NCBI GenBank assembly: GCA_000435335.1
Contig: FR891346.1
Location: 37,569 to 101,568, forward strand
Length of the DNA: 64,000 nucleotides
Direction of reading: 5' to 3'
DNA from: Clostridium sp. CAG:964
GTDB lineage: Bacteria; Bacillota; Clostridia; Oscillospirales; Acutalibacteraceae
Positions 1 to 7,972 of this stretch are shown in pieces. The notes beneath the pieces were generated by a model. That model worked only from the letters and a program-made list of their open reading frames with translations, was not told where the DNA came from and made no database searches. The translations under genes were made by a program, and so were the position numbers. How positions within the stretch are numbered: position 1 is the first letter of the stretch; each line of letters opens with the position of its first letter.

Positions 1-534
1 AGCAATAAAAAGCTTGCTGTGTATAATTGCGACGACAATGCGGTTATACCTGTTACAGAGAACAACGCCGCCGGCTACAGTGCAACAGACAACGGCACAG
101 CTATTGCCGAAAATATATCCGGCGATAAAAAAAGCACTAAATACCAATTTTCGTTCTTTACATATAGCAAGGCTGAAATAAAAAGTATGGCTGCTGTTGA
201 AACTGCCGCAAAATATACGGTGTTTTCAAACAGTCTTGCCTTTGCAAACGAAAAAACATCACTGAAAACCTGCGGCCTTAATAACGGTGAAGAAAAGGAA
301 TATTCCTACAAAAAGCAAGGCAAACTAATTTATAATACAGGAATGGATAATAATGTGTATTATTTAAATGAGAATACCTGCCTAAAGTTTGAACCAACCG
401 CTGAAGCTCCCAAGGAGCTGACAGTAGACTTTAAAAAGAATAAAATTGACTACAACAATGTTATTGCCATTGTAAATGACACCAAGGCAATTACCTCGGA
501 GAACGGCTACTACGAGATTGTGAATATTAACTGA
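1..534 (+). CDS. 3' end of an unrecognised protein gene (partial)
   Basis: The reading frame is open from the first base of the window to a TGA at 532-534, so this is the C-terminal part (about 177 residues) of a gene that starts upstream. The GTG at 19 has no ribosome binding site and is not a credible start. The visible part is polar and rich in Asn, Lys, Thr and Tyr, with no membrane segment, cysteine motif or catalytic signature that I recognise. The composition would fit an extracytoplasmic protein, but that is only a guess. No terminator is evident directly after it, and the next transcription unit has its own promoter at 583-611. Confidence 0.6.
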   Translation, partial: SNKKLAVYNCDDNAVIPVTENNAAGYSATDNGTAIAENISGDKKSTKYQFSFFTYSKAEIKSMAAVETAAKYTVFSNSLAFANEKTSLKTCGLNNGEEKEYSYKKQGKLIYNTGMDNNVYYLNENTCLKFEPTAEAPKELTVDFKKNKIDYNNVIAIVNDTKAITSENGYYEIVNIN

Positions 535-582
535 CAAACACAAGAGCAGTGCGGCTGTTTAATATTTTTATTTATAAATTTA

Positions 583-611
583 TTGACATCAGCTTTTTAA
601 AATGGTATCAT
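583..611 (+). promoter_or_regulatory. SigA-type promoter of the riboswitch-ATPase unit
   Basis: TTGACA at 583-588, a 17-nt spacer and TATCAT at 606-611. The predicted start point falls just before the conserved 5' end of the riboswitch. Confidence 0.75.
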
Positions 612-621
612 ATATTTGTTT

Positions 622-719
622 AAAGGGGAGTAGCTAACAGAGATATTCTGTAGTATCGGCGTCAACACACGGTTATGTTTTAACCCGCTTATACTTTAAA
701 TAGCAAGACTTTTATTCCG
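622..719 (+). ncRNA. yybP-ykoY manganese-sensing riboswitch
   Basis: The leader carries the family hallmarks: AAAGGGGAGTAGC at 622-634, the CGTCAA element near 659-664, and TAGCAAGACTTTT at 701-713, which closes the first helix. This family is known to bind Mn(II) and to turn on Mn efflux genes. The 3' strand of the closing helix overlaps the left arm of the terminator at 706-748, so ligand binding would be expected to prevent termination. The downstream gene is a cation-exporting P-type ATPase, a known target class for this RNA. Confidence 0.9.
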
Positions 720-748
720 GCTTTTGTGTCGGAATAAAAGTCTTTTTT
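706..748 (+). terminator. Expression-platform terminator of the Mn riboswitch
   Basis: A perfect 14-bp stem pairs 706-719 with 730-743 and is followed by a run of T to 748. It lies between aptamer and start codon and competes with the aptamer's closing helix, so it reads as an ON-switch terminator. Confidence 0.88.
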
Positions 749-793
749 GTTTGTCTTTTTCCCTAAACATATTTATATAGGAGGCGTATAGAA

Positions 794-3388
794 ATGAACG
801 ATGCATTCAAAAAAAGCAGTGTGCAGGTTTTAAAGAAGCTCCATACTGACCGTGAAGCCGGCTTAACAAGCAGTCAGGTTTCTGAAAATACCGAAAAATA
901 CGGCAAAAACCAACTAATGGAGGAAAAGAAAAAAGGCGTTGTACAGGTGTTTTTAGAGCAGTTTAAGGACCTTATGGTTGCAATACTTATTGTAGCCGCT
1001 GTTATCAGTATAATTACAGACAGCGTAGAGGGTGCTATTGTAATTTTTGCGGTTTTAATACTAAATGCAATCCTTGGTACTGTACAGCATTTTAAGGCAC
1101 AAAAATCACTCGACAGCCTAAAGGCTATGTCTACTCCTGCTGCTAAGGTGGTGCGTGACGGTAAGGTAACACAAATATCGTCTGTAGACTTGGTTCCGGG
1201 TGACATTGTTAAGCTGGAGGCCGGAGATGTTGTACCTGCCGACGCAAGAGTAATTGAGTCGTACTCTCTGCAGGTAAACGAAAGTGCTTTAACAGGTGAG
1301 TCTAACAGTATTGAAAAGAATACCGACATAATTGAAAAGGACTGTGCCTTGGGCGACAGAATAAATATGGTTTTTTCAGGCTCGTTGGTTACTTACGGCA
1401 GGGCAGTGGTCGTTATTACAGCTACCGGTATGAACAGCGAGCTGGGCAAAATAGCCACAATGATGAACGAAACCAAAGAAAGAAAAACACCGCTGCAGCG
1501 TAGCTTGGACGATTTCAGCAAAAAGCTTTCAATTATTATTATGGTCATTTGTGCAGTAGTTTTGGGCATATCATGGTACCATATGGGCAGCTTTACAGAG
1601 GCACTGCTGTTTGCCGTTGCTTTGGCTGTTGCGGCTATTCCCGAGGCATTGTCATCTATTGTTACCATAGCATTGGCTATAGGCACCTCAAAAATGGCAA
1701 AGCAAAACGCCATTATTAAAAATTTACGCTCTGTAGAGGGACTGGGCTGTGTGTCTGTTATATGCTCCGACAAAACAGGAACTCTTACTCAAAACAAAAT
1801 GACAGTAGAGGATACCTTTGTATTTAACGAAGCAAAAAAGCAGCTGCTTGCAGAGTACGGCGTGCTGTGCAACGACAGTGTGGTTACAGCTGAAAAAAAT
1901 ATAGGCGACCCTACAGAAACAGCCTTGAAGCACTACTACAACAAGGCTTATTCCAACAGCGAGGATATAGTCTGTAGGTACCCACGCTTAGGCGAAATAC
2001 CGTTTGATTCCGACCGTAAGCTTATGAGCACCATACACGAAATTGACGGTAAGCTGATTATGGTAACTAAGGGTGCGGTTGATGTTCTTTTAAACAGGCT
2101 GAAAAATGTAGACACAGAATACGGTCTGGTGCCTGTAACCCCTGAGCTGGTAAAGAAAATTGAAGACAAAAACAACGAATATTCAAATAACGGCTTGCGT
2201 GTGCTTGCCTTTGCATACCGTGAAATAGGATACACCGAGGTTAATACCGGTGACGAATGCAACTATACCTTCCTGGGACTAATATGTATGATAGACCCTC
2301 CAAGAGAGGAATCGGCAGCCGCTGTAAGAGATTGCATAAGTGCAGGCATAAAGCCTGTTATGATTACCGGCGACCATGTAACCACTGCCTCTGCTATAGC
2401 AAGAAAAATAGGAATACTAAGGGACGGCGACAAGGCTATTACAGGGCAGCAGCTGGACGCTATGAGCGACGAGGAGCTGCGCAGGGAAATTAAGAATATA
2501 TCTGTATATGCCAGAGTTTCTCCCGAGCATAAAATCAGAATTGTATCTATGTGGCAGGAGCTGGGCAATGTAGTATCTATGACAGGCGACGGCGTAAACG
2601 ACGCCCCGGCTTTAAAGAAAGCAGACATAGGCATTGCTATGGGCATAACGGGTACAGAAGTATCCAAGGACGCCGCCTCAATGATTTTAACCGATGATAA
2701 CTTTGCTACAATTATTAAGGCAGTGGCAAACGGCAGAAATATTTATGCAAATATTAAAAACTCTATACAGTATTTGCTTTCGGGCAATATGGCAGGAATT
2801 ATAGTTGTTTTAATATGCTCGTTCCTGAATTTGGCTATACCTTTTACAGCCGTTCAGCTGTTGTTCATTAACCTTATTACCGATTCACTGCCTGCCATAG
2901 CAATAGGTATGGAGCCTCCAAGCGGTGCATTGCTGAAGGAAAAGCCTCGTTCCGCCGATGAATCCCTTATTAACAAAAGCTTTATGACAGACACTCTTGT
3001 TCAGGGCTTCCTTATAGCGGCGGCTACAATGTTTGCCTTTGTTTTCGGTGCCGGCGGAATTTCAAATGTATTTTCACAGCAAAATCCTGAGGTTTCCTGT
3101 GCTATGGCATTCTGTACCATATGCCTGTCCCGTTTGTGGCACGGATTTAATATGCGTGGCAAGCAGTCGCTTATTAAGCTGGGCTTCTTTAAAAATCCAA
3201 TTTCACTTGCCGCCTTTGGTGCAGGTGTGGCTCTGTTGAGCTGTGTAATATTTATACCGGGACTTCAAAGCCTGTTCGATGTAGTAGTGTTTGCTCCGGT
3301 AAATCTTCTTGTTATTTTGTGCTGTTCGCTTGCTCCTACAATTATAATTCAGGTGTTCAGAATGATAAAGGAAGCTGTAAAAAAGTAA
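794..3388 (+). CDS. P2A-type cation-transporting ATPase (probable Mn(II)/Ca(II) exporter)
   Basis: An 864-residue P-type ATPase that would pump a divalent cation out of the cytoplasm using ATP. It has the actuator TGES motif, the phosphorylation motif DKTGT with Asp326, the hinge TGDGVNDAP near residue 600, and about ten membrane segments. The M4 motif is IPEAL and M6 has NLITD, the pattern of the Ca/Mn (P2A) group rather than of heavy-metal P1B pumps; there is no N-terminal HMA domain and no CPx motif. The start ATG has AGGAGG at 779-784. It is the only gene behind the yybP-ykoY riboswitch, so manganese is the likeliest inducer and substrate. That substrate is inferred from the riboswitch; the protein alone would be called Ca2+-ATPase-like. 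It appears monocistronic. Confidence 0.93.
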   Translation: MNDAFKKSSVQVLKKLHTDREAGLTSSQVSENTEKYGKNQLMEEKKKGVVQVFLEQFKDLMVAILIVAAVISIITDSVEGAIVIFAVLILNAILGTVQHFKAQKSLDSLKAMSTPAAKVVRDGKVTQISSVDLVPGDIVKLEAGDVVPADARVIESYSLQVNESALTGESNSIEKNTDIIEKDCALGDRINMVFSGSLVTYGRAVVVITATGMNSELGKIATMMNETKERKTPLQRSLDDFSKKLSIIIMVICAVVLGISWYHMGSFTEALLFAVALAVAAIPEALSSIVTIALAIGTSKMAKQNAIIKNLRSVEGLGCVSVICSDKTGTLTQNKMTVEDTFVFNEAKKQLLAEYGVLCNDSVVTAEKNIGDPTETALKHYYNKAYSNSEDIVCRYPRLGEIPFDSDRKLMSTIHEIDGKLIMVTKGAVDVLLNRLKNVDTEYGLVPVTPELVKKIEDKNNEYSNNGLRVLAFAYREIGYTEVNTGDECNYTFLGLICMIDPPREESAAAVRDCISAGIKPVMITGDHVTTASAIARKIGILRDGDKAITGQQLDAMSDEELRREIKNISVYARVSPEHKIRIVSMWQELGNVVSMTGDGVNDAPALKKADIGIAMGITGTEVSKDAASMILTDDNFATIIKAVANGRNIYANIKNSIQYLLSGNMAGIIVVLICSFLNLAIPFTAVQLLFINLITDSLPAIAIGMEPPSGALLKEKPRSADESLINKSFMTDTLVQGFLIAAATMFAFVFGAGGISNVFSQQNPEVSCAMAFCTICLSRLWHGFNMRGKQSLIKLGFFKNPISLAAFGAGVALLSCVIFIPGLQSLFDVVVFAPVNLLVILCCSLAPTIIIQVFRMIKEAVKK

Positions 3389-3422
3389 TATGCATAAAAG
3401 CATAATCGGCAAATAAATTCAA

Positions 3423-3466
3423 TGCGGTCTGTAAGCTGTTTAAACGGTTTACAAGCCGCATATTTT
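3423..3466 (+). terminator. Probable terminator after the P2A ATPase
   Basis: An imperfect stem pairs TGCGGTCTGTAA (3423-3434) with TTACAAGCCGCA (3449-3460), followed by a T-rich stretch. It is weaker than the other terminators in the window. Confidence 0.5.
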
Positions 3467-3571
3467 ATTGTAAAATATAAGAAATATTTAGGTCGAAAGG
3501 TATGGCAGAGGTCTTAAAAATGATGTTTATTCTATGCCGTACAAAGCAATAGCTTAGAAAGAGAATTGAAA

Positions 3572-4288
3572 ATGCCTATATACAGAATTGCAGATTTGAA
3601 TATAAAAATAACCCCTGAAACAAAATTTTCAATAAACAGGCTGGCACCGTATATGGTTGATGCGGATAAATATGATTTTCAAGTTACGGTAAGTCAACAG
3701 GATATTGATTACGAGCTTTCTGTTGCACAGGAGGGAGGAGAAATCTCCGCCGAATTTATTGCCGTATTTCGACAAATATGTACCGCTGTTTTACAAAGCT
3801 ATAACGGAATGTTTATTCACAGTGCCGCTATAAAATACGAAAAAAAGGCATACCTGTTTACCGCACCGAGCGGAACGGGAAAAACAACGCATATAAAATT
3901 GTGGAAAAGTTTGCTGAAGGATAGGGTACAAATTATTAACGGCGACAAGCCCTTGCTAAGAGAAAAAGACGGCGTTATTACCGTGTACGGAAACCCGTGG
4001 AACGGCAAAGAGGAATACGGCAGTAATATATCTGCCCCGTTAGGCGGAATTTTTATACTAAAGCGCAGTACAGAAAACCGCACAGCTGTTGTGCCGCCCT
4101 TTGAAGCCTTAAAAGGGCTTTTGGCACAGACTATGCGTCCAACAGACAAGGAAAATGCGGCAAGGCTGATTGATTTTCTAAATAAAATAGTTAATACCAT
4201 ACCTGTATATACATTGGAATGTACAATTTCAGACAAGGCGGTGCAGGCGGCACTGGCTGAAATTGAGAGCATTGGTAAATGCTGTTAG
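3572..4288 (+). CDS. HPr kinase-like P-loop ATPase of unknown role
   Basis: A 238-residue protein with the layout of the HPr kinase/PEP carboxykinase-like P-loop fold. An N-terminal region of about 80 residues is followed by FIHSAAI, a Walker A motif APSGTGKTT at about 98-106, and NGDKP at about 123-127, which fits the acidic site. Proteins of this kind often sit with PqqD-like peptide-binding proteins in RiPP gene clusters, but none is visible here. The ATG at 3572 is preferred over TTG 3566 because of the spacing from the weak purine-rich AGAAAGAG. The HPr kinase C-terminal signature is not apparent, so it is not called hprK. Substrate unknown. Flanked by terminators, it stands alone. Confidence 0.72.
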   Translation: MPIYRIADLNIKITPETKFSINRLAPYMVDADKYDFQVTVSQQDIDYELSVAQEGGEISAEFIAVFRQICTAVLQSYNGMFIHSAAIKYEKKAYLFTAPSGTGKTTHIKLWKSLLKDRVQIINGDKPLLREKDGVITVYGNPWNGKEEYGSNISAPLGGIFILKRSTENRTAVVPPFEALKGLLAQTMRPTDKENAARLIDFLNKIVNTIPVYTLECTISDKAVQAALAEIESIGKCC

Positions 4289-4370
4289 GCTGTCCGTCAA
4301 GCAAGGTGGGATAAATATATAACTAAAAATTATCCGGCATTATACTTATGCATTACAAAGCAAATACTAA

Positions 4371-4409
4371 AGGCAGGCAGTTCACATTGAGCTGTCTGCC
4401 TGTTTTTTT
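4371..4409 (+). terminator. Terminator of the HPr kinase-like gene
   Basis: A 14-bp stem (4371-4384 with 4388-4401, two G-U pairs), a three-base loop, then T7 at 4403-4409. Confidence 0.85.
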
Positions 4410-4742
4410 ATTTAAAACGAATGTTTAGCTTGTTTGGCGTCTTGATTAACCTATGCTTAATTATAACAGACTTGCCTTTTTCGACGAGGAGGCTGCCCTT
4501 TGCGAAAGTAACTGCTGCCCTTTATTTTAGGTGAAAATATAAGAAAAAAAGCTTGCCGTACAGAGTGCAAAATTTTCTTTAAAATTAACGAATATATACT
4601 ATTATATTCTAATAGTAGTATTAGAAGTGTTTAGTTAGAGAATACTAACCTGATGCTATTTTGAAAATATTATATAAAAATATGCCTTAATTAGGGGGGA
4701 TAAAGCTTTTTCTAAAATAATAAAGATTTTTTAAAAAACCTA
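4410..4742. other. Gene-free AT-rich stretch
   Basis: No credible open frame on either strand. An imperfect inverted repeat lies near 4590-4632, made of ATACTATTA-like and TAATAGTAGTAT arms. I see no RNA family here. Confidence 0.5.
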
Positions 4743-4774
4743 TTGACATATTTAGAAAGGGGTAGTAATATAAT
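4743..4774 (+). promoter_or_regulatory. Promoter of the Zn/Cd ATPase
   Basis: TTGACA at 4743-4748. The -10 may be TAATAT (4766-4771, 17-nt spacer) or the better TATAAT (4769-4774, 20-nt spacer). The metal-responsive operator lies immediately downstream. Confidence 0.65.
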
Positions 4775-4781
4775 GTTAGAA

Positions 4782-4803
4782 CATATGAGCATATGTTCAT
4801 ATG
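4782..4803 (+). promoter_or_regulatory. Palindromic operator of ArsR/SmtB (CzrA) type
   Basis: A 22-bp near-palindrome, symmetric except for one G/T pair either side of the centre. It is built from ATATGAGCAT and ATGTTCATAT. This matches the ATATGAACA/TGTTCATAT half-sites known for CzrA-like zinc-responsive ArsR repressors. It lies at the expected transcription start, where repressor binding would block initiation. No arsR-family gene is in the window. Confidence 0.65.
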
Positions 4804-4834
4804 TTGATATTTCCGAATTTAAGGAGGCTTTGTT

Positions 4835-7201
4835 ATGGAGAAACAAACATTCCTGTTAAATAATTTAAACTGCGCCCACTGTGCGGCGAAAATAGAAGAT
4901 AAAATAAAAACTCTGCCGGAGGTAGAAAGCGAAACCTTTACCTTTGCAACCAAAAAACTGGTAGTGACAAGCAATAAGCCGCAAAAGGAGCTGCAGACTA
5001 TACTACAGCAAACCTGCGACAGCATAGAGGACGGAGTAACGGTAGTACCGCAGGAAACCAAAAGAACGGTCACATATGCATTTACTCTTGAAAATCTAAA
5101 CTGTGCCCACTGTGCGGCGAAAATAGAAGATAAAATAAAAACTCTGCCGGAGGTAGAAAGCGAAACCTTTACCTTTGCAACCAAAAAACTGGTAGTGACA
5201 AGCAATAAGCCGCAAAAGGAGCTGCAGACTATACTACAGCAAACCTGCGACAGCATAGAGGACGGAGTAACGGTTAAGCCACAGCAGACGCAAACAGCAG
5301 CTAAGGCAGATAAGCTGAAAAAAGAAAGTATATTTACAGCCAACAAAAAGGAATTTATCAATATTTTTATCGGTGTTGTACTGCTTGCGGCGGCAATATG
5401 CTGTGAGCATTTGATAACAGGCCTAAGCATAAATATTCCGGCAATTGCATTGTTTGTTGCCTCTTACATTGTACTTGGCGGAGAGATTGTACTAAAGGCG
5501 GGTAGGAACATATTAAAAGGTCAGATTTTCGATGAAAACTTTTTAATGAGCGTTGCAACCATTGGTGCATTTGCCATTGCAGAATACCCCGAGGCGGTTG
5601 GTGTAATGCTGTTTTTTAGAATAGGCGAGCTGTTTGAGAAAATTGCCGTTGAACGAAGCAGAAGCCAAATTATGGACGCCGTTGATTTACGCCCGGAGCA
5701 GGTAAGCCTTGTGGAAAACGGTGAAGTAACGGTTATACCGGCAGAGCAAGCACAGGTAGGCGATGTTGTACTGGTAAGGCCCGGCGACAGAATTCCTCTT
5801 GACGGTACGGTTATAGAGGGCAGCAGCAGAATTGATACCTCGGCAGTTACAGGTGAAAGCGTGCCTGTAAAGGTAGAGGCAGGCTCACAGGTTATGTCAG
5901 GCTGTGTCAACGAATCAACAGTTATTAAAATAAGGGTTGACAAGGTTTTGGGCGAGTCAATGGTAACAAGAATTTTAGATTCTGTTGAAAATGCCGCCGC
6001 CGGTAAACCGAGGATTGACAACTTTATTACACGCTTTGCCCGTGTATATACGCCAATAGTAGTTGCTGTTGCGTTGTTTACAGCTATTGTTATTCCGCTT
6101 GTTACAGGTCAGGAATTTTTCCCGTGGGTATATACAGCGCTTAGCTTCTTGGTTATGAGCTGCCCTTGTGCTTTGGTGCTAAGCGTACCTCTTGCGTTCT
6201 TCTCCGGAATCGGCGCAGGCTCAAAGCGTGGCATATTGTTTAAGGGCGGTTTGTCAATGGAGGCCCTTGCCGGTGTTAAGGCAGTTGTAATGGATAAAAC
6301 AGGTACTGTTACAAAGGGTAATTTTGAGGTTCAAAACCTTGTGCCAAACGGCTGTGACGAAAATAAGCTTTTACAGCTGTGTGCTTCCTGCGAGCAGGCG
6401 TCTACACACCCAATAGCTAAGAGTATTGTTGACTATGCAAACAGCTCTAATGTTGAAATATTGTCGGCTGACACAATAGAGGAAATAAGCGGTAAGGGCA
6501 TAAAGGCAGTTATTAACGGTAAAACTGTTTTGTGCGGTAATAAAAAGCTTATGAACGACTTTAATATAGATATGTCGGGCTACAGCCAAACAGACGGCAC
6601 ACAGGTGCTTGTAACTGTTGACGGCAAATACAGCGGTTATGTTGTAATAGCAGATACCATAAAGCCTGACGCAAAATCAGCTGTCAGCGGAATTAAACAA
6701 CAGCATATTTTCACCGCAATGCTTACAGGTGACGACGAGAAAACAGCTAACGCTGTAGCAAAGCAAACAGGTATAGACCAAGTGCACGCAAAGCTGCTGC
6801 CTGAGGATAAGCTGACAGTCCTGAAAGAAATACGCAGTGAGCACGGCAGTGTAATGTTTGTAGGCGACGGCATTAACGACGCCCCTGTTTTGGCAGGAGC
6901 AGATGTTGGTGCGGCAATGGGCAGTGGTGCAGACGCCGCTATAGAAGCAGCAGATGTAGTAATAATGAATTCCGATGTTGAGTCTGTTCCAAAGGCAATA
7001 AGCATTTCAAAGCGAACAACAGTTATTTCAAGAGAGAATGTTGTATTTGCCCTTGTTATAAAAATTATAGTTATGCTGTTGGGCATTACAGGCATATATG
7101 CCAATATGTGGCTGGCAGTATTTGCCGACACAGGCGTTGCAATGCTGTGTATTTTAAATTCAATTAGAATATTGTATATGAAAAGCTTTTCAAGAGAATA
7201 G
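4835..7201 (+). CDS. P1B-type heavy-metal ATPase, Zn/Cd/Pb type, with two HMA domains
   Basis: A 788-residue heavy-metal exporter. Two N-terminal HMA domains (residues about 1-68 and 82-147) each carry an NCAHC metal site. Then come a TGES actuator, the transmembrane CPC site at 443-445, DKTGT with Asp487, the hinge GDGINDAP, and a last membrane helix with FADTGVAML. The CPC plus the Asp-Thr-Gly in the last helix is the ZntA/CadA pattern; copper pumps have Asn/Met/Ser there instead. The two HMA domains are almost identical and share a perfect 170-bp DNA repeat. Expression is probably metal-induced through the palindrome at 4782-4803. The start ATG follows AAGGAGG. Confidence 0.93.
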   Translation: MEKQTFLLNNLNCAHCAAKIEDKIKTLPEVESETFTFATKKLVVTSNKPQKELQTILQQTCDSIEDGVTVVPQETKRTVTYAFTLENLNCAHCAAKIEDKIKTLPEVESETFTFATKKLVVTSNKPQKELQTILQQTCDSIEDGVTVKPQQTQTAAKADKLKKESIFTANKKEFINIFIGVVLLAAAICCEHLITGLSINIPAIALFVASYIVLGGEIVLKAGRNILKGQIFDENFLMSVATIGAFAIAEYPEAVGVMLFFRIGELFEKIAVERSRSQIMDAVDLRPEQVSLVENGEVTVIPAEQAQVGDVVLVRPGDRIPLDGTVIEGSSRIDTSAVTGESVPVKVEAGSQVMSGCVNESTVIKIRVDKVLGESMVTRILDSVENAAAGKPRIDNFITRFARVYTPIVVAVALFTAIVIPLVTGQEFFPWVYTALSFLVMSCPCALVLSVPLAFFSGIGAGSKRGILFKGGLSMEALAGVKAVVMDKTGTVTKGNFEVQNLVPNGCDENKLLQLCASCEQASTHPIAKSIVDYANSSNVEILSADTIEEISGKGIKAVINGKTVLCGNKKLMNDFNIDMSGYSQTDGTQVLVTVDGKYSGYVVIADTIKPDAKSAVSGIKQQHIFTAMLTGDDEKTANAVAKQTGIDQVHAKLLPEDKLTVLKEIRSEHGSVMFVGDGINDAPVLAGADVGAAMGSGADAAIEAADVVIMNSDVESVPKAISISKRTTVISRENVVFALVIKIIVMLLGITGIYANMWLAVFADTGVAMLCILNSIRILYMKSFSRE
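4874..5274 (+). repeat. Tandem duplication of the HMA-coding segment
   Basis: Bases 4874-5043 and 5105-5274 are identical over about 170 bp, with a period of 231 bp (77 codons). Identity includes third codon positions, so the copies are either very recent or kept alike by conversion. The 61-bp linkers differ. Confidence 0.95.
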
Positions 7202-7232
7202 CTTTACCTAAGGATAAAACATAGCTGTTTTA

Positions 7233-7276
7233 AAGGGTGCAGGCATAAAAAGCATATGTCTGCACCCTTATTTTTT
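7233..7276 (+). terminator. Terminator of the Zn/Cd ATPase gene
   Basis: A 15-bp stem (7233-7247 with 7255-7269, one G-U pair), then ATTTTTT. Confidence 0.88.
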
Positions 7277-7416
7277 ATAGAAGCAAGGTATATGAGCTTG
7301 TTTTTATGTTTGATGAAAGAAATTATTTTAAGCCTAACCTAAAAAGGAGCTTGCAAGGAGCAATAGTATGTTTAATTGAGCAGCGAGGCTTTATATTAAC
7401 AGTTAAAAATGCAAAA

Positions 7417-7450
7417 GAAAAAGACGATTGTGAAAACAATCGTCTTTTTC
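7417..7450 (-). terminator. Terminator of the tRNA operon
   Basis: A perfect 15-bp stem (7417-7431 with 7436-7450) and a tetraloop start directly after the CCA end of tRNA-Tyr. On the minus strand it is followed by TTTTGC. Confidence 0.85.
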
Positions 7451-7535
7451 TGGTGGGAGATGGTGGATTCGAACCACCGAAGGCTTAGCCAGCAGATTTA
7501 CAGTCTGTCCCCTTTGGCCACTCGGGAAATCTCCC
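7451..7535 (-). tRNA. tRNA-Tyr (GUA)
   Basis: An 85-nt cloverleaf on the minus strand with acceptor stem GGGAGAT/ATCTCCC, GGTTCGAATCC T-arm, anticodon GTA in the loop ACTGTAAAT and the long variable arm expected for bacterial tRNA-Tyr. The 3' CCA is encoded (7451-7453). Confidence 0.95.
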
Positions 7536-7546
7536 TTATTAAGTTG

Positions 7547-7575
7547 AAAGGCTACTAAATAACTTAGTAGCCTTT
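7547..7575 (-). other. Hairpin between the two tRNA genes
   Basis: A perfect 12-bp stem (7547-7558 with 7564-7575) with a 5-nt loop fills most of the spacer and pairs with the last base of the tRNA-Thr CCA. There is no T-run after it on the minus strand, so it is not a terminator. It may guide processing of the precursor. Confidence 0.6.
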
Positions 7576-7650
7576 GGAGCTGGTGGACGGACTTGAACCC
7601 CCGACCTGCTGATTACAAATCAGCTGCTCTACCAACTGAGCTACACCAGC
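7575..7650 (-). tRNA. tRNA-Thr (UGU)
   Basis: A 76-nt cloverleaf on the minus strand: acceptor GCTGGTG, D-arm AGCTCAGTTGGTAGAGC, anticodon TGT within CTGATTTGTAATCAG, T-arm GGGTTCAAGTCC, encoded CCA at 7575-7577. Confidence 0.96.
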
Positions 7651-7674
7651 GAGTTAATCGCTTAACGCTCAATT

Positions 7675-7703
7675 AATATACCACATATTAATTGTTTTGT
7701 CAA
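7675..7703 (-). promoter_or_regulatory. Promoter of the tRNA-Thr/tRNA-Tyr operon
   Basis: Reading the minus strand: TTGACA (7703-7698), a 17-nt spacer and TATATT (7680-7675), about 25 bp before the first tRNA. Confidence 0.85.
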
Positions 7704-7833
7704 CAGCTTTATTAAAATTTTTTATTTAATTATTGTATTTTAAGCTTTATATGGCAAAAGCATATCGTCGGGTTATCCATAGGAAGGAAATGTTGAGGGC
7801 TGTACCGCCAAAATAGTTGCTTTTGCTGCGATT

Positions 7834-7860
7834 TTGTGTATAATTTTATAATGTACACAA
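7834..7860 (+). promoter_or_regulatory. Inverted repeat overlapping the promoter of the two-HTH gene
   Basis: TTGTGTA (7834-7840) and TACACAA (7854-7860) form a 7-bp inverted repeat with a 13-bp centre that contains two TATAAT hexamers (7839-7844, 7847-7852). TTGCTT at 7817-7822 could be the -35. The site is a candidate operator, perhaps for autoregulation of the downstream HTH protein. The rest of 7704-7972 shows nothing else. Confidence 0.45.
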
Positions 7861-7972
7861 TAGTGATGATTATTTAAAAAGGGGAATTTTACGGTATATT
7901 CAGATAGAATTGGCAGGGCTGAATTTATGCCGAAAATTTTTTAAAAGCCTACCGTGATATGGGAGGGTGAAT

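Noticed and set aside
4766..4774. MerR-type promoter before the Zn ATPase because of the 20-nt spacing
   Set aside because: MerR sites have a palindrome inside the spacer; here the palindrome lies downstream at the start point, as for ArsR-type repressors.
7202..7450. Possible small gene at ATGTTTAATTGA behind a Shine-Dalgarno-like site near 7360
   Set aside because: The frame ends after three codons.
7306..7488. A 60-codon plus-strand frame ending in GDGGFEPPKA
   Set aside because: It reads through the tRNA-Tyr gene on the opposite strand; this peptide ending is the classic false translation of a tRNA T-arm.
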